Source: Candidatus Aenigmatarchaeota archaeon (GTDB taxonomy: Archaea > Aenigmatarchaeota > Aenigmatarchaeia > QMZP01 > QMZT01). Taken from it: DNA of 32,863 nucleotides. Location of the stretch: positions 1-32,863 of the forward strand of contig JAFGCI010000009.1 of the NCBI GenBank assembly GCA_016932735.1, read 5' to 3'. The position numbers were made by a program, and so were the translations under genes. Below the pieces are notes generated by a model. That model was not told the origin of the DNA and did no database searches. It was given only the letters and a program-made list of their open reading frames with translations. This document shows, one piece after another, positions 14,659-21,849 of the stretch. Positions within the stretch are counted from its first letter, which is position 1, and the number at the start of each line of letters is the position of its first letter.

Positions 14659-16527
14659 TCAGCATCGATGTTTTTCAATCTCTTCCCTCAAAACATCCAT
14701 GACAATCTTTCCGTCAGCCCGTCCGCGAAGCTTTTCCATGCACATGCCCATGAGGATTTTCTCCGCCCTTTCATTGTTTGCAAGTTCCTTGTTCTCGGCG
14801 ACGACTTTCGCTATTATCTCTCTGACCTCGTCATGTGTGATGTTATGTGCATCGAGCTTTCTTATGATTTCATCAAGCCCTGTCTTCGGATTGAGAATCA
14901 TTTCGCTAAAGACCTTTGGAAGAAGCGGCTTGTTTATCTTTCCTTTTGCAAAGTATGAGAAGACATCTTCAATGTTTTTGTCTGTGAGGTCTTCTACGGG
15001 AAGGCCTTCCTGCCTCTTTATCTCTGACAAAGTTATTGTAAGCGTTGTTGCAAGAGTCCTTGCATCCGCTCCTCCCTTAACGAGCTTCTCGAAGAGGTGG
15101 CCGCGGCCGCTCCTTACAATCTGGTTGGATATCTCTGTACTTATTCCGTAGTCTTTGGCCAGCCTCAGAATCATGTCGTCCCAGAGTTCCGGAAGATGGC
15201 TTCCTATATCAAGAAGCATTTCCTTTGTCAGGGGAATAGGAAGAAGGTCGGTCTCCGGATACATTCTGGACGCTCCCGGAAGGGGACGCATGTATTCGCT
15301 GTTTCCGTCCTCCAACGCTCGTCGTGTCTCTTCCGGAATGCAGGAAAGAATCTGGTTAATCCTTTCGGCCGCAACTTTCAGGCTCTTTTCAGAGTCCTTC
15401 TTTGATGCAACAGCTATCATTAATGTATCGCCTTCTTTGGCCTTCATGAATTTTCCAAGCTCCAAAAATTCTTTTTCGAGCTTGTACTTCTCAAGGTTTT
15501 CATCAGTATGGATGACACCTTTTATTCCGCCTTTGACTTTGACGTAATTGGCAATCTCGTTTCCCAGCGTCCTGGTTGGTGTAAGATGTCTTTTCAGGTA
15601 ACCGGCGAAGCCCGGTATAAGTATTGCGAAAGTAGTCTTTCCGTTTGTGATTTTGCATTCTGAATCTTTGAAAATCTTTGAGACGTCCTTTACTTCAGCG
15701 ACCACATCTTTGAACTTTTTCTCTTTTAATTCGTTCCTGATTTCAATAAGCCTCATTTGCCTCTCGACTTCATACTCGACCCATTTGGGTATTGTGTTTA
15801 AGTCCTGAGCGCCTTTTATCTCGACTCGCGCTCCTTCCTTAATTGAAACATTAATATCCTGGCGGATTGTTCCTAACCCGCGCTTCACCTTTCCTGTTGA
15901 GCGAAGAATCATCCCTATTTTTTCCGCAAGCTCTCTTGCCTGTTCAGGCGTCCTGACATCCGGGGTCGTTCCGATTTCAATCAGGGGGATTCCGAGGCGG
16001 TTTAGCCCGAAGTGGACTTCTTTTTCTTCCCTGTTAAGTATCTGCGCCGAGTCCTCTTCGAGATTGATGTTGGTTATCCCCACATCGCCAAAAGACGTCT
16101 TCACTTTTCCGTCAAAACCGATTAGGCACGTCCTCTGGAAACCTGTCGTGTCCGAGCCATCAATGACAAGCTTTCTCATGATTATTATTTCATCAGGCAT
16201 TATGCAGTCCATGAGCATCCCTGCTTCTATTGAAGTCTCCAAAGAAGCGGAATCCATTTCATGCGGCGGTTCCTCATCCATCTCGACAAGGCACGTGCTT
16301 CTTGGATATGAAAAATAATGGAACTCCCTGTTCTTCATTTTCTCCTCGGCAACTGCAGCATCAATAGTTCCGCCCTCACCCTTTACAGGTCGAAGCCTTC
16401 TTATTATTTTCCTGTCAGGATTTTCTTCATCAAGAGTTGGCTCGCAGCTGCAGAATAGCTTTCTTCCTGTATCAAGCTGCTGGTGTATCTCTATACCACA
16501 TTTTAATCCGAGCTTTTCATAATCCAT
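14659..16527 (-). CDS. gatE: Glu-tRNA(Gln) amidotransferase subunit E
   Basis: 622 residues from the ATG at 16527. The opening MDYEKLGLKCGIEIHQQLDT is the standard GatE start. A 55-codon upstream extension in the same frame is Arg/His-rich and overlaps gatD, so it is not used; another ATG three codons upstream (16536) is possible. Recognisable blocks are KLFCSC, YFSYPRSTCLVEMDEEPPHEM, GTIRQDINVSI and AIDLNTIPKWVEYE-type (here AQDLNTIPKWVEYE), followed by a GAD insertion and a YqeY-like tail domain that binds tRNA. GatDE converts misacylated Glu-tRNA(Gln) to Gln-tRNA(Gln); GatE activates the glutamyl group with ATP. It follows gatD by 11 bp. Its 3' end carries the repeat described at 14693-14730, so its last nine or so residues may have come with an integrated cassette. 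Confidence 0.95.
   Translation of the reverse strand: MDYEKLGLKCGIEIHQQLDTGRKLFCSCEPTLDEENPDRKIIRRLRPVKGEGGTIDAAVAEEKMKNREFHYFSYPRSTCLVEMDEEPPHEMDSASLETSIEAGMLMDCIMPDEIIIMRKLVIDGSDTTGFQRTCLIGFDGKVKTSFGDVGITNINLEEDSAQILNREEKEVHFGLNRLGIPLIEIGTTPDVRTPEQARELAEKIGMILRSTGKVKRGLGTIRQDINVSIKEGARVEIKGAQDLNTIPKWVEYEVERQMRLIEIRNELKEKKFKDVVAEVKDVSKIFKDSECKITNGKTTFAILIPGFAGYLKRHLTPTRTLGNEIANYVKVKGGIKGVIHTDENLEKYKLEKEFLELGKFMKAKEGDTLMIAVASKKDSEKSLKVAAERINQILSCIPEETRRALEDGNSEYMRPLPGASRMYPETDLLPIPLTKEMLLDIGSHLPELWDDMILRLAKDYGISTEISNQIVRSGRGHLFEKLVKGGADARTLATTLTITLSEIKRQEGLPVEDLTDKNIEDVFSYFAKGKINKPLLPKVFSEMILNPKTGLDEIIRKLDAHNITHDEVREIIAKVVAENKELANNERAEKILMGMCMEKLRGRADGKIVMDVLREEIEKHRC
14693..14730. repeat. 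Copy B of the gatE 3'-end repeat (38 bp, direct), within intact gatE
   Basis: Identical to 13490-13527. This copy is part of the intact gatE reading frame and encodes LRGRADGKIVMDV near its C-terminus; the frame continues to REEIEKHRC and a stop at 14659. Together the copies bracket a 1.2-kb segment that holds only the MNT-HEPN operon. Confidence 0.85.
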
Positions 16528-16538
16528 AACAATCATTC

Positions 16539-17864
16539 TCAGTAAAGATAAGTTTCCGGAAGAGTCCTTTGGGTTATCTCTCCGGCTATGTTTGTGAGCA
16601 TCATTTTTCTTACTTCTTCTATGTCTTCGGTGTGGCCGAGAACCCATCCGAGCTTCACGTAAGCTGTCTCGGTGAGCATGTCTGATGAGCATATAGCTCC
16701 TGCATCATGATAGAGCATCCTCAGATTGGTATACACGGAAGGGTCTATCCTTCCGTAGATGGTCTGTGCCGTTCCGATGAAAGGTATCCCGTCTTTCGTG
16801 TGCTTCCTGATTGTCTCGATCCACGACTTCTTTGCGAATGTCGGGACATGCCCGAGGCCTGCTGTCTCTATGACAAATCCTCTGTACCCCTTTCCTATAT
16901 AATAGTCAATTACATCGGGATCCGCATCCGGATAAGCTTTTAGTATCGCGACCTTCGGCTCAAATGCGATGTCAAGTTCCACATCACCGTCTGACCTTTT
17001 CTTCTGTACAGGATTTATCTTCTCAATCTTTCCGTCTGTCCAGACTTTTGCGAGCGGAAGCTCGTTTATGGGACGGAATGCATCCCTTCTTGAAGTATGC
17101 ATCTTTCTTACTTTGGTTCCGCGGCTGAAAAAGCAGAAATCATCATTAGTTGAACCGTGCATACAGACCCCGACTTCGGCTATATCGCCTGTGGCGATGT
17201 GAGCTGCACATATGAGGTTCATTCCCGCATCGGAACTTCCACGGTCGGACGATCGCTGCGAGCCTACAAGGGCGACGGGCTTTGTGAGATTTCTTAGCAT
17301 GAATGAAAGCGCAGCCGAAGTGTAATGGAGAAAATCGGTTCCGTGAGTCACGATGACGCCTCTATCGCCATTGTTAAGCTGTTTTGCAACAGCCTTTGCG
17401 ATTTCTATCCAGTCTTCGTGACCCAGATCCTCGCTCATCTTTGTGAAAGGGCTTATGCATTCCATGTTAACGATGTCGGATAGTTCCGGAATGTTCTCCA
17501 GAATCTCTCCCGATTTTGAGAGGCCGGTGACTCCGCCTGTCCTGTAATCGACCTTCGATGCAATAGTCCCCCCTGTTATGACTGCAGAAATCTTTGGCTT
17601 TGTTTTGTCGAAGGAAATTTTCCTGGGTCTTATCTGTGGGCCCGAATCCGTTTCACTGCATTTCTCTATGCCCTTAATTTCATCAGCCAGAATGCCAATA
17701 TTGTAGCCGTTTGCAAGCTTGATGTAGAGGACTTCCGGCCTGCTGAACTGGTCTTTCGGCATGATTATTCCGCTCTTTTCGGCGCCCTTGAATTTAATCC
17801 TGACAAAGTCGCCTATATCCAATTTTCTGGCTTCCAGAAGTTCCCCCAACCTGCCTGAGTACAT
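16539..17864 (-). CDS. gatD: Glu-tRNA(Gln) amidotransferase subunit D
   Basis: 441 residues. An N-terminal beta-barrel-like domain (to about residue 90) precedes an L-asparaginase-type core: TGGTIASKVDYRTGG with the nucleophile Thr100, then VTHGTDFLHYTSAA with Thr176-Asp177, then QRSSDRGSSDAGMN and KVRKMHTSRRDAF. GatD hydrolyses glutamine or asparagine to ammonia, which passes to GatE. The length is as usual for archaeal GatD. The promoter has a minus-strand TTTTTAATATC at about 17886-17896, about 25 bp before the ATG, so the operon mRNA begins near the start codon. Confidence 0.95.
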   Translation of the reverse strand: MYSGRLGELLEARKLDIGDFVRIKFKGAEKSGIIMPKDQFSRPEVLYIKLANGYNIGILADEIKGIEKCSETDSGPQIRPRKISFDKTKPKISAVITGGTIASKVDYRTGGVTGLSKSGEILENIPELSDIVNMECISPFTKMSEDLGHEDWIEIAKAVAKQLNNGDRGVIVTHGTDFLHYTSAALSFMLRNLTKPVALVGSQRSSDRGSSDAGMNLICAAHIATGDIAEVGVCMHGSTNDDFCFFSRGTKVRKMHTSRRDAFRPINELPLAKVWTDGKIEKINPVQKKRSDGDVELDIAFEPKVAILKAYPDADPDVIDYYIGKGYRGFVIETAGLGHVPTFAKKSWIETIRKHTKDGIPFIGTAQTIYGRIDPSVYTNLRMLYHDAGAICSSDMLTETAYVKLGWVLGHTEDIEEVRKMMLTNIAGEITQRTLPETYLY

Positions 17865-17917
17865 GGGTAAAAATTGGAAAAGAGATATTAAAAAGGTATA
17901 GAGTCTGGAATAACGAA

Positions 17918-17928
17918 TTTATATAAAA
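17918..17928 (+). promoter_or_regulatory. TATA element for the surface-protein operon at 17952
   Basis: TTTATATAAAA about 24-34 bp before the ATG at 17952. Within the 87-bp gap between gatD and this gene, each has its own TATA element, unlike the two tighter divergent gaps at 7.0 and 11.6 kb. Confidence 0.6.
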
Positions 17929-17951
17929 TTAGATTTGCATAGTATATCCAT

Positions 17952-19106
17952 ATGGTCCGGCAAGCTTTTTCGAAGATTGTTTTTTTATCCCTTATATTTG
18001 CTGTAGCCCTGTCAGCGTCTTCCCAGAAAGCTGATGCCATTGCTATAGGCGTTGCCCCCGGAATCCTGAACGTCGGGGACGTTTATCCCGGCACCTCGAA
18101 GCTTGTTGAGTTCTTTCTTATCACAACAGCGACCGAGGATATGCTGGTCAGCATGTCTTCAATAGACCCCCATTTCGATTTTTACACGACAGTTCACGAC
18201 GGTCATTATAAATTCTTTCCTGAAGAGTCCTCGAATGAATATATAAACGGCTGGATAAGCTTCCCTGAAAATCCTGTCAGGGTTTCTCCGGGCGAGACGA
18301 TTACACACACTTTCCCTCAGGGGGAAACCATCAGGGCGAATAAAAGAGTCAGGGCGATACTCACCGTCCCCAAGGACGCCGATCCGGGATATCATGTAGG
18401 TTCAATAAATTTTGCTCCGCAACTGGCCTCCGGAACGGGGGGTCTGGCAACAATGGCCGTTTCCAGGTTTGTTTATGTTTTCTATGTAAAGCCGCTTGAG
18501 GACCAGCCCGAACCCCTGCGGTCGGGAAAGATAACTGATATAGAAGCCCGCAGGGTTGAAGGCGACAGGGTAAGGATAGATGTTTTATTCCAGAACACCG
18601 GAACAGATACTGTGTTCGTAAAAGTCAAAACTATGGATATTTTTGATAACTTCGGAACGCTGATGAAGACAGTAGAATCCGGTTATGAGCGGGTGAAGCC
18701 CAGGGAGACAAAAGTCCTCTCGGCTTTCTGGAACGATAAGGATGCAAGGGGGTTGCACAGGGTAAAGGCGGAAGTCGATTTCCTTACGGGCTCCCTGACG
18801 GCAGACACCGAAGTGACCATACCTGAGGAAATAACATCAGGCCTTGGCTTATTCCCATCGCCGACCGGAATGACCACTGGCTTTCCGTGGTGGATAATAA
18901 TAGTCTTTGTCGTGATGATAGCACTAATTGCATATTTCAAATCAGACTGGGTATGGATCATGGTTCTTCTGGGGCTTATAATAGCTGTTCTGGTTATTAT
19001 AGGCCTTCTGATAAGCCCCCCCAACATAGATGTTTACAGCATACCGTGGTGGCTCATTATAATAATAATTGCAGTAATATCTCTTGTTATATACTGGAAA
19101 ATTTAA
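17952..19106 (+). CDS. Surface protein with beta-sandwich ectodomain and three C-terminal membrane helices
   Basis: 384 residues. A signal peptide (residues 1-29, ending SQKADA) is followed by an ectodomain of about 270 residues. Its first part (APGILNVGDVYPGTSKLVEFFLI) looks like an Ig-like domain of the DUF916/WxL-interacting kind; a second part (RVRIDVLFQNTGTDTVFVKVK) resembles a CARDB-type domain. The C-terminus has three closely packed hydrophobic helices, about 316-333, 338-358 and 365-383, the last two rich in Ile. Few cysteines. It heads an operon of three surface proteins (17952-20515). A structural or adhesive role is inferred. Confidence 0.75.
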   Translation: MVRQAFSKIVFLSLIFAVALSASSQKADAIAIGVAPGILNVGDVYPGTSKLVEFFLITTATEDMLVSMSSIDPHFDFYTTVHDGHYKFFPEESSNEYINGWISFPENPVRVSPGETITHTFPQGETIRANKRVRAILTVPKDADPGYHVGSINFAPQLASGTGGLATMAVSRFVYVFYVKPLEDQPEPLRSGKITDIEARRVEGDRVRIDVLFQNTGTDTVFVKVKTMDIFDNFGTLMKTVESGYERVKPRETKVLSAFWNDKDARGLHRVKAEVDFLTGSLTADTEVTIPEEITSGLGLFPSPTGMTTGFPWWIIIVFVVMIALIAYFKSDWVWIMVLLGLIIAVLVIIGLLISPPNIDVYSIPWWLIIIIIAVISLVIYWKI

Positions 19107-19139
19107 AATATACCAGATCAATTAGATTGTGGTGGTGTT

Positions 19140-19664
19140 ATGAAGTTTCATAAATTTTTGTTTTTAATAGCGTTTGTTGCAGGATTGCTTATCTTTACCC
19201 TGCCCTATCTTGGGATAGAATCCCCGGAAACATCTTACACGACATTCATTAAAACAGAATACAGTGAAGATCCGCTATTCAGTTATGCGGTCAGCATCTT
19301 TCCGATAAAGGTAGAGGTACTGAATGCCGAGCAACTGATAACAAACGATTCAATAAAAATAGGTGTTGCGGGCCAGATGAACGAAATGCATTTCGGCAGA
19401 ATACCTGTCGGGGCTTCAACAACTAAAATCCTGGAAATAGAGAACAATGAAGGGACTTCAGCAAAAGCCATAGTGGAAGTTGTCGGGCCGATGCGTTCCT
19501 TTACAGCCGGACTGGATATAGAAAAACTGCTGCCTCCGGGAGAAAAGAGCGAAATAAAGATAAAATGCGAACCGGCATCATCGGGCAACTATACGGGCGA
19601 AGTGATAATGACGGTAATTTCCCCGAAGAGCAGTTTTTCTGAACAGCTGCTGAAGCTTATGTGA
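19140..19664 (+). CDS. Small membrane-anchored Ig-like protein
   Basis: 174 residues. An uncleaved-looking N-terminal hydrophobic helix (FLFLIAFVAGLLIFTLPYLG) places the rest outside. The ectodomain has FGRIPVGASTTKILEIENNEGTS and LPPGEKSEIKIKCEP, the alternating pattern of an ASH/HYDIN-type or COG1470-type Ig domain. It is preceded by GGTGGTG as ribosome site, 33 bp after the previous stop, and its own TGA overlaps the GTG codon that could start the next gene. Confidence 0.75.
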   Translation: MKFHKFLFLIAFVAGLLIFTLPYLGIESPETSYTTFIKTEYSEDPLFSYAVSIFPIKVEVLNAEQLITNDSIKIGVAGQMNEMHFGRIPVGASTTKILEIENNEGTSAKAIVEVVGPMRSFTAGLDIEKLLPPGEKSEIKIKCEPASSGNYTGEVIMTVISPKSSFSEQLLKLM

Positions 19665-19669
19665 TAATC

Positions 19670-20515
19670 ATGAAATTTGCATATATAACATTATTGACAA
19701 TTTCATTGCTATTTTTAGCCAATGCAGCAACAGCAGACGTGCCGGTTGTTGTCAAGATAACACCAAAGCTGGAGAGGTCATTGGACTATTATAATTTTTC
19801 CGAAGAGATAGTCAACAGCTATCAGAGATTCGTTGTAAACCTCTATAATATAGGCTCCATAGGCTGCCTTACAAGAGTAAGGTTCGATATATATAATTCC
19901 ACAAACGAAGAAGTTTTTGATACTGTATGGTCTGAAGAGTTTCCGATGGAAGCCGGCTCCTATTATACATTTGAGACATACTGGTATCCATACAACATCA
20001 GCGGTAATTTCTATTCAAAGATGAGAATATACCAGTGCAATGACATTTTTGAAGGCCCCGTTTCTGGCTTCAGTGTTGATAATACAGTTGCTAATGAAAC
20101 AAAAAAAATTGATTTTCTTGAGGAGGAAATTCTTGAAGTGAAGAAAGCAGCTAATACTGAGAGTTATATAGAGCTTGAAATAACGGCCATAGAAGATTTG
20201 GAAAACTTAATATTCCACACCGAAGACTACCCCTTTGGCTGGATTTTCGGGGATAAAAAAATTGATAAAATAAATAAAGGCGAAATTAAGTATCTGAGAA
20301 TAAATTACGACCCCGAAATATGGAGAGAAACCGATATTTCGATAAATATTTTTGACGAGGAAAATAATTATTTCTCCAGTAAAAAAATATTTCTGGAAAA
20401 AAATAATAATCCTGATACGAAGGATATCATAATATCGGTTTTGGGAATAATAATATTTTTGCTGGTTTTCCTGAAAATAAAAGAAATTAAAGGCAGAAGA
20501 AAAAAGAAAAAATAA
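19670..20515 (+). CDS. Secreted Ig-like protein with C-terminal membrane helix
   Basis: About 281 residues. The signal peptide MKFAYITLLTISLLFLANA supports the ATG at 19670, rather than a GTG at 19661 that overlaps the previous stop. The ectodomain has a Cys pair and aromatic-rich beta strands (FETYWYPYNISGNFYSKM) and an AIEDLENLIFH region similar to other small Ig modules in the window. A C-terminal helix (IIISVLGIIIFLLVFLKI) ends in a very basic tail KGRRKKKK that stops transfer. Last gene of the operon; a T6A6 palindrome follows. Confidence 0.75.
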   Translation: MKFAYITLLTISLLFLANAATADVPVVVKITPKLERSLDYYNFSEEIVNSYQRFVVNLYNIGSIGCLTRVRFDIYNSTNEEVFDTVWSEEFPMEAGSYYTFETYWYPYNISGNFYSKMRIYQCNDIFEGPVSGFSVDNTVANETKKIDFLEEEILEVKKAANTESYIELEITAIEDLENLIFHTEDYPFGWIFGDKKIDKINKGEIKYLRINYDPEIWRETDISINIFDEENNYFSSKKIFLEKNNNPDTKDIIISVLGIIIFLLVFLKIKEIKGRRKKKK

Positions 20516-20524
20516 TTATTTCTC

Positions 20525-20536
20525 TTTTTTAAAAAA
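20525..20536 (+). terminator. T6A6 palindrome after the surface-protein operon
   Basis: TTTTTTAAAAAA, about 10 bp after the stop, in an AT-rich spacer. A T tract here would end the transcript. The 20516-20684 spacer otherwise holds the promoter of the MinD gene. Confidence 0.4.
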
Positions 20537-20631
20537 CAGAAAAAATCAGATTTATTTATTTTATTAATTTCCCGGGAAATCAATGAAAATCAATTAAAAA
20601 TGAACTAATTTCGGTCCAAAATTAGCAAAGC

Positions 20632-20638
20632 TTTTAAA
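20632..20638 (+). promoter_or_regulatory. TATA element of the MinD/AT-hook operon
   Basis: TTTTAAA, about 50 bp before the TTG start. The TSS would fall near 20660, leaving a 25-nt leader that contains GGTG (20676-20679), so this operon, unlike many in the window, has a leader with a ribosome site. This spacing also favours the TTG start. Confidence 0.5.
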
Positions 20639-20684
20639 TCATAAAGTGAAGTAAAATACAACAATCAGGGGGTAAGGTGTTAGA

Positions 20685-21842
20685 TTGTCTAGAGTAGTTG
20701 GTATTATTTCTGGTAAAGGCGGAGTCGGCAAGACGGTAGTAACGGCCAACATCGGAATGGCCCTTCATGAAATAGGTCAGGATGTTACACTTGTTGATGC
20801 TGATCTGACTTCATCAAATCTCGGCCTTCATCTGGGCCTGTATTCATTTCACCCCTGCAATATGCAGAAAATACTCCGGGGAGAGATAAGGCCGGAAAAG
20901 GCGATATACATACACCCCTCGGGACTGAAGCTGATGCCTTCATCGCTTGCGTATGAAAGCATAGACGTCGATGCATCAAAGCTCAGAGCAATTTTTAACA
21001 GGATGAATGGTCTTGTTTTAGTCGATTCGCCCCCCGGAATAGCAAGGGAAGGCCTTGCGGTCCTCCAGTGCTGCGATGATTTGATAGTCGTCACGAATCC
21101 GGAATATCCTGCAATAACAGACGCGCTAAGGGTTATAGAAGTGGCAAGGGAGAATAATAAGAATATTCTCGGAATCGTTGTCAATAAGGTATCCAGAGAC
21201 AAATTTCATGTTCATGTATCCGAAATAGAGGCAGCTACGGAACTTCCTGTGATTGCGATAATACCGGAAGATAAGAGCGTCCGCAGGTCAATTTTTTCAA
21301 AAATGCCCGTGATACATCACAAGCCTTATTCAGTTCCGGCGATAGAATTCAGAAGACTGGCGGCAAAGCTGGTGGGAGCACCTTACATACCCCCGAAGTT
21401 TGCAGCTTTTAAAAATCTGATATCAAGAACAAAAATCGTAACGCATCATAACAGAAGCATTGCAAGTGATATGACAACCAGTGAGAATTATAATTTTTCA
21501 GATATGAATCAGACGATAGCACAGCAGACAGCGGCTTATAATGCTCCGGGCGTTCAAATGGCAGCCGCCCCCGGTATTTATGATAATACGGTGCAAGAAA
21601 GCCAGCAGTTTAATGGTTATCAGGAAGTGCCCTGCAATTCAACGCAATTCATGAAACCCGCCTTTAACAAATTCACAGAGGCCGAAGACAGTCTCGGCAT
21701 ATCCCCTAAGACTGAAGAAAGAAGAGGTCCGGGCAGGCCAAAAGGCTCTTTGAAGAAGAAAGGCCCCGGAAGGCCGAAGGGCTCAACAAAAAAGAAAGGT
21801 CCTGGCAGGCCAAAGCTGGCAAAAAGAAAAAAGAAGAAGTGA
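20685..21842 (+). CDS. MinD/ParA-type ATPase with C-terminal triple AT-hook-like tail
   Basis: 385 residues, TTG start with GGTG six bases upstream. The first 235 residues are a MinD-type P-loop ATPase: deviant Walker A GKGGVGKT (residues 10-17), the switch region VDADLTSSNLGLHLG, and Walker B-like LVLVDSPPG. A Gln/Ala-rich flexible linker of about 100 residues follows. The last 38 residues (348-385) are three tandem copies of GPGRPKGSxKKK, the third less complete, i.e. AT-hook-type minor-groove binding motifs with a very basic end. The MinD membrane-binding helix is not evident at the end. ParA/MinD ATPases position DNA or protein complexes; the tail suggests that this one binds nucleoid DNA. 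It is 7 bp before a large surface protein in the same operon. The role is inferred. Confidence 0.85.
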   Translation: MSRVVGIISGKGGVGKTVVTANIGMALHEIGQDVTLVDADLTSSNLGLHLGLYSFHPCNMQKILRGEIRPEKAIYIHPSGLKLMPSSLAYESIDVDASKLRAIFNRMNGLVLVDSPPGIAREGLAVLQCCDDLIVVTNPEYPAITDALRVIEVARENNKNILGIVVNKVSRDKFHVHVSEIEAATELPVIAIIPEDKSVRRSIFSKMPVIHHKPYSVPAIEFRRLAAKLVGAPYIPPKFAAFKNLISRTKIVTHHNRSIASDMTTSENYNFSDMNQTIAQQTAAYNAPGVQMAAAPGIYDNTVQESQQFNGYQEVPCNSTQFMKPAFNKFTEAEDSLGISPKTEERRGPGRPKGSLKKKGPGRPKGSTKKKGPGRPKLAKRKKKK

Positions 21843-21849
21843 TAAGAAG

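Noticed and set aside
16525-16692. N-terminal extension of GatE (55 codons, Arg/His-rich)
   Set aside because: It overlaps gatD, and the GatE family begins at MDYEKLGLKCGIEIHQQLDT (ATG 16527).
21724-21838. Tandem 36-bp repeat considered as CRISPR or satellite
   Set aside because: It is in frame inside the MinD gene, encodes the AT-hook-like tail, and has no spacers.
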